Shown: piece by piece, positions 27,368-34,515 of the stretch
Position numbering within the stretch: the first letter of the stretch is position 1
How the letters are laid out: the number at the start of each line of letters is the position of its first letter
Assembly: GCA_002862085.1 (NCBI GenBank)
Contig: PKCK01000010.1
Span: forward strand, 62,001-126,000
Length of the DNA stretch: 64,000 bases
Direction of reading: 5' to 3'
From: Planctomycetota bacterium
GTDB lineage: Bacteria > Planctomycetota > UBA1135 > GCA-002686595
Position numbers and translations under genes: made by a program
Notes under the pieces: model-generated
What the model was told of the DNA's origin: nothing
What the model saw: the letters and a program-made list of their open reading frames with translations, nothing else
Databases searched by the model: none

Positions 27368-27727
27368 ATGTCCACCCTCATCGTCCTCCTCTACATCCTG
27401 TTCGTCGCCGCGGCGATCATCCTGACCGTCGTCATCCTCCTCCAGGAGGGCAAGGGCGGCGGCTTCGGCGACGCCCTCGGCGCGGCCGGCCAGCAGGCCT
27501 TCGGCGTCAAGGCGTCCGGGGTCCAGCGCTTCACCATGTGGGTGGCTCTGGCCTTCCTCGGCTCGGCGGTGCTGATCCACATCCTCAACAACAAGCGGCA
27601 GAGCCAGCCCGACATCGAGGGCGGCGGCGATCTCTTCGAGGAGTCGGCGCCGGGCGCCGGCGACACCGAGAGCGGCGCGGTGGACCACTCGTCCTTGCTC
27701 GAGGGTCTGACCTTCGAGCTCCGCTGA
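27368..27727 (+). CDS. secG: preprotein translocase subunit SecG
   Basis: The 119-residue protein has two TM segments (about 4-25 and 56-75) joined by the SecG-typical loop LQEGKGGGFGDALG. It is an accessory subunit of the SecYEG channel in the cytoplasmic membrane. An acidic C-terminal tail of about 35 residues is longer than in Escherichia coli. It sits between tpiA and yicC. Confidence 0.95.
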   Translation: MSTLIVLLYILFVAAAIILTVVILLQEGKGGGFGDALGAAGQQAFGVKASGVQRFTMWVALAFLGSAVLIHILNNKRQSQPDIEGGGDLFEESAPGAGDTESGAVDHSSLLEGLTFELR

Positions 27728-27741
27728 ACGGACCGTTCGCC

Positions 27742-28644
27742 GTGGCGCTGCTGTCCATGACCGGATTCGGCGCCGCGCGCGCCGAGCAGAGCCTCCCCGG
27801 CGGAGCGCTCCTCGCCGTGCGGGCGGAGGTCCGCACGGTGAACCACAAGCACCTCCAGGTGAAGGTGCGCCTGCCCCAGGATCACGGGGTGCTCGAGCCC
27901 GCAGTGGAGCGCCTCGTGCGCTCCCGGCTGGCTCGCGGCGCCGTGCAGCTCGGCATCGAGATCGCGCTCAGCGGCGGTGAGCCGGGCTACGACATAGACG
28001 AGGCCGCCTTCGCGCGCTACGTCGAGCTCCAGCGGACCTTCGCCGAGCGTCACGGCCTCGACGCCGTGGACGGCGTCGAGGGTCTGCTCAGGCTGCCCGG
28101 CGTGGTCGTGCCGCGCCGCGCCTCCGAAGGCGTCGCGGCCGACGGCCCCGAAGCGGCGGTCGTGCTGGCCGTGGTCGGTGAGGCCCTGGACCGCCTCGTC
28201 GAGATGCGAGCTGACGAAGGAGACGCCATGGAGCGCGACCTGCGAGTCAGCGCCTCCGAGGTCGTCCGGCTCGTGGGCGAGATCGAGGAGCGCGTACCGG
28301 AGATCCTGGTGAGGCACCGCGCGCGGCTCGTGGAGCGGGTCCGCGATCTCGCCGGCGACGCCTCGATCGCCGAGGCCGATCTGGCCCGCGAGGTCGCCCT
28401 GCTCGCCGATCGCCTCGACGTGGCGGAGGAGATCGCGCGTCTCAGGAGTCACCTCGATCAGCTCGACGCGCTCCTCGCTGCGGGCGGCGCCATCGGCCGC
28501 AAGCTCGACTTCCTCGCTCAGGAGTTCTTTCGCGAGGCGAACACGGTCGGCTCGAAGTGCAGTGACTCCGTCGTCGCGCACCTCGTGGTGGACCTCAAGA
28601 CCCAGGTGGAGCGCCTGCGTGAGCAGGTGCAGAACGTGGAATGA
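27742..28644 (+). CDS. yicC: YicC family endoribonuclease
   Basis: The 300-residue protein is placed at GTG 27742 so that it begins MALLSMTGFG, the near-universal YicC N-terminus. The C-terminal DUF1732 region contains GRKLDFLAQEFFREANTVGSK and ends VKxQVEKLREQVQN-like (VERLREQVQNVE). YicC proteins are endoribonucleases that cleave small RNAs. Its stop overlaps the gmk start (ATGA), a widely conserved pairing. Confidence 0.95.
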   Translation: MALLSMTGFGAARAEQSLPGGALLAVRAEVRTVNHKHLQVKVRLPQDHGVLEPAVERLVRSRLARGAVQLGIEIALSGGEPGYDIDEAAFARYVELQRTFAERHGLDAVDGVEGLLRLPGVVVPRRASEGVAADGPEAAVVLAVVGEALDRLVEMRADEGDAMERDLRVSASEVVRLVGEIEERVPEILVRHRARLVERVRDLAGDASIAEADLAREVALLADRLDVAEEIARLRSHLDQLDALLAAGGAIGRKLDFLAQEFFREANTVGSKCSDSVVAHLVVDLKTQVERLREQVQNVE

Positions 28645-29234
28645 GCCACATGGACGGACCCGGCCGCCCTGGCACGATGCTCTTGATCTCGGGCCCTTCG
28701 GGCTGCGGGAAGAGCACCATCTGCAGGCGCCTGCTCGAGGACGACGAAGTCGTCTTCAGCGTCAGCGCGACGACCCGCACGCCGCGTCCGGGCGAGATCG
28801 ATGGCGTCCACTACCACTTCCTCTCGCCGGAGACTTTCCGTCAGCGCATCTCCGAGGGGGCGTTCATCGAGCACGCCGAGGTGCACGGGAACATGTACGG
28901 CACCCTCAAGGCGCCGATGGAGGAGGCGATCGCGGCGGGCAAGATCTACATCGTGGAGATCGACGTCCAGGGGGCTCTGCAGCTCAAGGCGCTCCAGGTC
29001 GAGGGGGTCTACGTCTTCGTCGCGCCGCCCGACTTCGAGGTGCTGCGCCAGCGTCTCTCCGGCCGCGGGACCGAGACGCCCGAGGTCCTCGAGCGACGCC
29101 TCAAGAAAGCGGAGGACGAGTACCGCGAGCGGATCAAGTACGACCACATCGTGGTGAACGACGACCTCGACCGCGCGGTGGACGAGATCCGCGGCATCGC
29201 CGGCCTGCCGCCGGAGGTGGGATCCCGTGGCTGA
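28641..29234 (+). CDS. gmk: guanylate kinase
   Basis: The 197-residue enzyme phosphorylates GMP to GDP with ATP. The P-loop is GPSGCGKST (18-26). The GMP-binding elements SATTRTPRPGEIDGVHYHF and FIEHAEVHGNMYGT follow, then IDVQGALQLK. The start overlaps the yicC stop; a second in-frame ATG at 28650 is an alternative. The reading frame overlaps the next gene by eight bases. Confidence 0.97.
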   Translation: MSHMDGPGRPGTMLLISGPSGCGKSTICRRLLEDDEVVFSVSATTRTPRPGEIDGVHYHFLSPETFRQRISEGAFIEHAEVHGNMYGTLKAPMEEAIAAGKIYIVEIDVQGALQLKALQVEGVYVFVAPPDFEVLRQRLSGRGTETPEVLERRLKKAEDEYRERIKYDHIVVNDDLDRAVDEIRGIAGLPPEVGSRG

Positions 29235-29772
29235 CATCCTGCTCTGCTGCTCCGCGTCCGTCTCCGTCTACAAGGTCTGCGACCTCGCGAGCAAGCTGAC
29301 CCAGGCGGGCCATCGGGTCCGCACGGTGCTGACCGAGAACGCCGCGAAGCTCGTCTCGCCGCAGCTCTTCGAGGCGGTGACCGGCGAGCCCGCGCTCGTG
29401 TCCGAGTGGGGCGACGCGCGGCGGTCCGCGATGGATCACATCGAGCTCTCCCGCTTCGCGGGCATCGTCGTGGTGGCGCCCTGCTCGGCGAACCTCGCGG
29501 CGCGCCTCGCCCTCGGGATGGCGGGCGACCTGGTGACCACGACGCTCCTCGCCGTGCCCGCCGGCGTTCCGCGTCTCGTCTGCCCGGCCATGAACCCGAA
29601 CATGCTCGCCCAGCCCGCCGTCGCCCGGAACCTCGCTCAGCTCGAGGCCGACGGCTGGCGGCTGGTGGAGCCCGGGACGGGTGCCATGGCGTGCGGCGAC
29701 GAGGGCCGCGGTCGGCTGGCCGAGCCCGCCGAGATCCAGGCGGAGATCGAGCGCTTCCTCGCCGAGGGCTGA
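29227..29772 (+). CDS. coaC: phosphopantothenoylcysteine decarboxylase (stand-alone CoaC)
   Basis: The 181-residue flavoprotein starts at GTG 29227. It decarboxylates 4'-phosphopantothenoylcysteine in coenzyme A synthesis. Diagnostic are PAMNPNM (about 118-124) and MACGDEGRGRLAEP (about 155-168), plus an FMN-binding N-terminus CSASVSVYK. In most bacteria this domain is fused to CoaB; here the synthetase is a separate gene 16 bases downstream. Confidence 0.92.
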   Translation: MADILLCCSASVSVYKVCDLASKLTQAGHRVRTVLTENAAKLVSPQLFEAVTGEPALVSEWGDARRSAMDHIELSRFAGIVVVAPCSANLAARLALGMAGDLVTTTLLAVPAGVPRLVCPAMNPNMLAQPAVARNLAQLEADGWRLVEPGTGAMACGDEGRGRLAEPAEIQAEIERFLAEG

Positions 29773-29788
29773 TGGCACCCCCGAAGTC

Positions 29789-30418
29789 GTGACCGACTGC
29801 CTCCACGTCATCGTCACCGCGGGTCCGACTCGCGAGCACATCGATCCCGTCCGGTATCTCTCGAACGAGTCCAGCGGGGCCATGGGATTCGCCATCGCCC
29901 GGGCGCTCCTCGCCGCCGGTCACCGTGTGACGCTCATCGCGGGCCCCGTCTCACAGGAGACGCCCGAAGGCGCGGCGCGCATCGACGTGATCAGCGCGCT
30001 CGACATGCTCGCGGCGCTCGAGGATCACTTCTCCGAAGCCGACGCGATCTTCATGGCCGCCGCGGTGGGGGATTTCCGCCCGGCGACGCGCCTCGAGGGG
30101 AAATGGAAGAAGGAGGAGGGCGGCGCAGCCGCGGTCCTCGAGCTGGTGGAGAACCCCGATCTCCTCGCGACGATCGCGCGGGACAAGGGGCCTCGCAAGG
30201 TGATCGCCTTCGCCCTCGAGACCAGCGACGGCGAGGCGCGCGCGGGGGCCAAGCTCGTCCGCAAGAACGCGGACTACATCGTCCTCAACGACGCGAGCGC
30301 CCTGAACGCCGCCAGGAGTTCGGTGACCGTGCTGAACGCGGATGGTGTGGTCTGGCGCCTCGAGGACGTTTCGAAGGACGAGACCGCCGCGCGTCTCGTC
30401 GAACTCGTCGGTCGCTGA
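29789..30418 (+). CDS. coaB: phosphopantothenate--cysteine ligase (stand-alone CoaB)
   Basis: The 209-residue enzyme is placed at GTG 29789. It contains VTAGPTREHIDPVRYLSNESSG at its N-terminus, AAAVGDFRP near residue 90, and KNADYIVLND near 165, all CoaB hallmarks. It adds cysteine to phosphopantothenate using a nucleotide triphosphate. Together with coaC it supplies two consecutive CoA steps. The operon probably ends in the weak hairpin after 30450. Confidence 0.92.
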   Translation: MTDCLHVIVTAGPTREHIDPVRYLSNESSGAMGFAIARALLAAGHRVTLIAGPVSQETPEGAARIDVISALDMLAALEDHFSEADAIFMAAAVGDFRPATRLEGKWKKEEGGAAAVLELVENPDLLATIARDKGPRKVIAFALETSDGEARAGAKLVRKNADYIVLNDASALNAARSSVTVLNADGVVWRLEDVSKDETAARLVELVGR

Positions 30419-30454
30419 TCGCGCGGGGGCGAGCTCGATCGATCCGCGCGCGAG

Positions 30455-30473
30455 GACCGGCGCGGGGCCGGTC
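30455..30473. terminator. weak hairpin between convergent coaB and porin genes
   Basis: GACCGGC (30455-30461) and GCCGGTC (30467-30473) form a 7-bp stem with a 5-base loop in the 110-base convergent gap. It could serve both strands, but it is short. Confidence 0.35.
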
Positions 30474-30528
30474 GGCGAGCCGGGATCATCGGCGCTCCGG
30501 CCTCCGTCGTGAGCGGCGCTGCCGCTGA

Positions 30529-31956
30529 TCAGAACCAGAAGGTCGTCTGGACGTAACCGAAGAGGGCGTCGTTGGGACTCATGGCGTCGGGGGCCGTCTC
30601 CGCGAACGTCCCCGCTGCGTGGTACGCCGCCCCGACCTCGAATCGCAGCCCCTTCGGCACGATGTCGTAGCGAACCCGTAGCTCGCTGAGGTTGCCGATG
30701 TGGCTCCCCGATCGGCCGGTCGGATCCTGGTAGCCGTTGCTCCACGCATCGCGATCCGACGCGAGATAGTTGAAGCGCTGCATCAGGAGGACCTCGACCT
30801 CGGGCACCGGACGCATGACCAATCGCACACCCGGAGAGACGAGGTTCACGCGGGCGATCGCGCGGAAGAGCCCGGTCGGACCGAGATCGCCGCGGGGGGC
30901 GCCGTAGAGAGCGTCGAAGCGCTCGTTCCTACCGTCGCCGGGGTCCCTGTCTCCCGAGGTCATCTCGAACAGCGCCTCGAGCCGGGGCTTCGTGTCGTGA
31001 TCGAACGTGTACCCGACGTGCGCCACGTGCATGTACGCCTGGTGCGTGAGCTCGTCGGTCGCAGTGGGGGCGCTGCTCAGCTTGGAGCCACCCGTCTGCC
31101 AGGCGGTCTCCAGCTCGTAGTGGAACTCGCCGCGCGCTGGCGCCCGATGGAGCCGTGCGCCGAAGGTCGCCAGTCGTCGATCGCGGGTCTGGAGGCCCGG
31201 CGCATCCGCTTCGAAGAGGCCCAGGTAGTACGCGTCGAGTTCCCCGCCGAGGAACGCGTCGGGGCGACGCGCATGGAGCCCCCAGAAGCGCACCGTGGGC
31301 TCCTCGACGTCGAACTCGAGGTCGCCGTCGTCGAGCCGCTCGAACTCGCCGTTGCCTGGCCTGCGGTAGACCGGGAGCGTCGCGAAGGCGCCGACCTCCG
31401 CGCCGCCTGGACCTGTCCAGAGCGCGTTCACGCCGGTGAACGCGTTGATCGTGTTGCGGTAGATGTTCCGCGCGATCAGCCGCCGGCTGCCGAGGTCGAT
31501 CGTGTGCCGGCCGGCCAGCACGCGCAGCTGGTCCGCGTCCTCGAAGGTGTCCGTGAACGTCCCGGCGACGTAGCCCTGCAGCAGATCGACGGTGTCCACC
31601 TGCCCGGTCGTGGGCGTGGCGTCGTCGGGCTCGCCGAAGATCCGCGCGTCGATCAGCTCCGCGTTCAGCTCCAGGAAGCGGTCGCGCAGGGTGAACTCCG
31701 TCAGGACCCGGTTGAAGAAGCCCTGGTTGCTCCCCGTCTCGCCGCGGCGCAGGCGATTCGACATCGACTCGAAGCGCGTCTGGACCGACCCGCTGACCGA
31801 GAGCCACGGGGGCGTGCCCAGGGCACGATCGGCGAGCCACGGGACTCCGCGGTCCTCGACGATCGAGGGCGCCGCAGCGGGCGCCGACTGGCGGGCCGCC
31901 GCGGGGGCGGAGATCGCGAGGGTCGCGAGGACGAGGAGGAGCGAGCGGAGGAGCAT
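30529..31956 (-). CDS. alginate-export-type outer-membrane beta-barrel protein (copy 1)
   Basis: The 475-residue protein starts at ATG 31956 with a signal peptide (LLLVLATLAISAPAAA). The mature part alternates in a beta-barrel pattern and ends in an aromatic terminal Phe (GYVQTTFWF), the usual outer-membrane insertion signal. Motifs LQGYVAGTFTDTFEDADQLRV and LVSPGVRL match the alginate_exp porin family. Its neighbour at 31998-33479 is a clear paralogue. Passage of sugars or other solutes is likely; alginate itself is not shown. Confidence 0.82.
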   Translation of the reverse strand: MLLRSLLLVLATLAISAPAAARQSAPAAAPSIVEDRGVPWLADRALGTPPWLSVSGSVQTRFESMSNRLRRGETGSNQGFFNRVLTEFTLRDRFLELNAELIDARIFGEPDDATPTTGQVDTVDLLQGYVAGTFTDTFEDADQLRVLAGRHTIDLGSRRLIARNIYRNTINAFTGVNALWTGPGGAEVGAFATLPVYRRPGNGEFERLDDGDLEFDVEEPTVRFWGLHARRPDAFLGGELDAYYLGLFEADAPGLQTRDRRLATFGARLHRAPARGEFHYELETAWQTGGSKLSSAPTATDELTHQAYMHVAHVGYTFDHDTKPRLEALFEMTSGDRDPGDGRNERFDALYGAPRGDLGPTGLFRAIARVNLVSPGVRLVMRPVPEVEVLLMQRFNYLASDRDAWSNGYQDPTGRSGSHIGNLSELRVRYDIVPKGLRFEVGAAYHAAGTFAETAPDAMSPNDALFGYVQTTFWF

Positions 31957-31997
31957 TCGGGGGGAGCGGCGGGGGGCATGCCCCTCTCGCGGCGGGA

Positions 31998-33479
31998 TCA
32001 GAACGTGAAGTTGGTCTGCACGTAGCCGTACAGCGTGTCGCCCTGGGTCGTCGCGTTCGGCGCGTTCTCGATGAAGCTGCCGGCCGAGAGGTAGGCCATC
32101 CCGAACTCGAGACGCAGGGACTTCGGGGCGATGTCGTATCGGACTCGGAACTCGGACAGCGTGCCGAGGTCGTCGCCGGAGTTCCCGGTCGGGTCGACGA
32201 GTCCGGAGGTCGTCCAAGCGTCGCGATCGGACGCGAGGTGGTGGAAGCGGTGGGTCAGCATCAGCTCCCAGTCCTTCGCAGGCTTCGTCACGAAGCGGAT
32301 GCCTGGCGAGACCAGGTTCGAGCGAGCGAAGGCGCCGAAGATCCCCGTCGGACCGAACTCGAAGCGGCGCGCGCCGAAGAGCGTGTCGAAGCGGTTGTTC
32401 TCGCCGTCGTTCGGGTCGTCGTCGCCGGAGGCGTAGTCGAAGAGGGCCTCGACGCGCGACTTGTTCTCGTCCTCGAAGGCGTAGCCGAGCGACGCGTGGT
32501 GGAAGAACGCGTCGTGATCGAGGTCCTGGTTGGACCCCGAGGAGCTCCGGGATTCACCGGTCTGGAAGACCGATTCGAGCTCCCAGAAGAAGTCGCCGGC
32601 CGCCCGCGGCTTCTGCCAGCGGGTGCCGAACGTGATCAGGTCGCGGTCGCGCGTGTTGAGCCCGTCGGCGTCGCTCTCGTCGATCCCGAAGAGGTAGAAC
32701 TCCGCGTCCATCTCGGCAGCCACCTGCGGGAAGAGGGCGTGACCGCCCCAGAACCGGACGCTCGAACGCTCCTCGTCGAAGCGAACGTCACCGTCGTACA
32801 GCTCGGACGCCGAGCGCGGGAGGCGCTGCACCGGGAGGGTGTAGAAGGCGCGGGCCTCGACGCCGCTCCTGGAGCGCCACTGGGCGTTCACGCCGTTGAA
32901 GGCGTTGATCGTGTTGCGGAAGCGGTTGCGCGCCACGAGGCGGCGGCTGCCGACGTCCATGGTGTGGCGGCCGAGCTGCACACGGAGCTCGTCAGCGTCC
33001 TCGAAGGCGTCGGTGAAGTCGCCCGCGACGTATCCCTGGAGGAGCTCGACGGTGTTCACGATGCCCGTGTTCATGGGCGCGTTGGAGACGCCGGAATACA
33101 CGCGGCTGTCCTCGAGCTCGGCGGTCGCCGAGAGGAACTCGTCGCGAACGGTCATCTCGACGAGGGCACGATGGACGAAGGCATGGTTCTCGCCGCCGCC
33201 GCTGGCGCGGAACTGCTCGTCGAAGGCCTCGTACCGGTGGCGCAGGGTCCCCTTGATCTCGAACCAGTCGGGGGTACCGAGGGCCCCGGAGAGACGCCAC
33301 GGGCCGCTCGTGGCGGGAGCGCCCTGGGCGAGGGCGAGGGCCTGGATGGGGTTCGCGTCGATGACCGGGTCCTCGCCGAGGGCGTCGGTCCTCGAGCCGC
33401 TGCTCTGGGCGAGGGTGACGTTGCAGGCGAACGCGAGGCTCAGGGCGACGGACCGGCCGCCGAGGGTCAGGAGATTCAT
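31998..33479 (-). CDS. alginate-export-type outer-membrane beta-barrel protein (copy 2)
   Basis: The 493-residue product has a signal peptide (about 1-24, ending TLAQ). The same blocks appear as in the downstream copy: LQGYVAGDFTDAFEDADELRV, GRHTMDVGSRRLVARN, NTINAF.GVNA, LVSPGIRF and a C-terminal GYVQTNFTF ending in Phe. The two genes are 41 bases apart and point the same way, so they arose by tandem duplication and are probably co-transcribed. This copy is more acidic. It is divergent from sixA. Confidence 0.82.
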   Translation of the reverse strand: MNLLTLGGRSVALSLAFACNVTLAQSSGSRTDALGEDPVIDANPIQALALAQGAPATSGPWRLSGALGTPDWFEIKGTLRHRYEAFDEQFRASGGGENHAFVHRALVEMTVRDEFLSATAELEDSRVYSGVSNAPMNTGIVNTVELLQGYVAGDFTDAFEDADELRVQLGRHTMDVGSRRLVARNRFRNTINAFNGVNAQWRSRSGVEARAFYTLPVQRLPRSASELYDGDVRFDEERSSVRFWGGHALFPQVAAEMDAEFYLFGIDESDADGLNTRDRDLITFGTRWQKPRAAGDFFWELESVFQTGESRSSSGSNQDLDHDAFFHHASLGYAFEDENKSRVEALFDYASGDDDPNDGENNRFDTLFGARRFEFGPTGIFGAFARSNLVSPGIRFVTKPAKDWELMLTHRFHHLASDRDAWTTSGLVDPTGNSGDDLGTLSEFRVRYDIAPKSLRLEFGMAYLSAGSFIENAPNATTQGDTLYGYVQTNFTF

Positions 33480-33733
33480 GATCGGGGGGTGGCGGGGTGG
33501 CCGGGGCGCCCGTGGGGACGGGAGAGGGTACGGGCTCGCACATCGGCTGCGGCGATCGGCTCACGTTCGATCGATGTGATCAGCGTTCCCCGGGACCGGC
33601 CTGTCCGGCCATCCCGCGCGGCGCCGCGCCGGGGGCATTCCGCCGCTTCCGGGCCGCCTCTCGCGCCGTGGTCGCCCCGCGGTGGACCAGCAGGATCCTG
33701 TCCGCCCACGCCCCAGCGGGTAGGTTGCCCGCC

Positions 33734-34231
33734 ATGCCGCGCCGCCTGATCATCATGCGTCACGCCAGGAGCGCCTGGGAGGGTCCCCGGAGCAGTGACC
33801 GCGAGCGCCCGCTGGACGAGCGGGGGCGGCTCGAGGCGCTGCGCGTGGCGACGCGTCTGGTCGAGCTCGGCTGGATCCCCGACGCGATCCACTCCAGCGA
33901 CGCCCGGCGGACGCGCGAGACGGCGGAGCTGACGCTGGAGGTGCTCGCCCCCGCGCCGGCGCTGACCTTCGACCCCGATCTCTACCTCGCAGGGCTCCTG
34001 GCCCTCCGCGCGGCCGCCGAGGCCTGGGACCCGTCCTGGTCCACGGTGCTCGCGCTCGGCCACAACCCTGGCTGGCAGGACGCCGCCTCGGTGCTCTGCG
34101 GCAGCGCCGTCGGGATGGGCACGGCCAACGCGGTCCTGCTCCAGGCCCCGCCAGGAGCGCCCTCCGGGTGGTCCGAGGCGCTCGTCGGGGGATGGTCGTT
34201 GGTGGACGTGCTGCGGCCCGAGGAGCCCTGA
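33734..34231 (+). CDS. sixA: phosphohistidine phosphatase SixA (histidine phosphatase superfamily)
   Basis: The 165-residue protein begins MPRRLIIMRHARSAW, with the catalytic RHA motif (9-11). DERGRLEA, the second-His region SSDARRTRETAE, and ALGHNPGW with its His near 114 follow. These are the SixA hallmarks; SixA removes phosphate from histidine in phosphotransfer proteins such as the PTS. No histidine kinase lies nearby, so the partner is unknown. Confidence 0.9.
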   Translation: MPRRLIIMRHARSAWEGPRSSDRERPLDERGRLEALRVATRLVELGWIPDAIHSSDARRTRETAELTLEVLAPAPALTFDPDLYLAGLLALRAAAEAWDPSWSTVLALGHNPGWQDAASVLCGSAVGMGTANAVLLQAPPGAPSGWSEALVGGWSLVDVLRPEEP

Positions 34232-34515
34232 GCGCAGCTCAGCCCCGGAGTCTCGAGGCAGGAGGCCGCGACGGCGGGCTCCCGGGCGGGGAGGTTCGCG
34301 CGCTGTCCCTCACGGCGCTCGCGGCCCGACCGGGGGCGCGGGCTCTCGGTCTTCCCAGCGCGGCCACGAAGCGCACCGTGACCGTTGAACCGGCCCCCCC
34401 TGAAGGGCGACGATGGGGCCCTCGCGATCGGGCCCATCCGGCCTGCGGCGAGAGGCTCGTCCGCGCCCGGAGGTCCGGGCGCCGGGAACACCCCGGGGGC
34501 GAGCGCGGAGCACGA

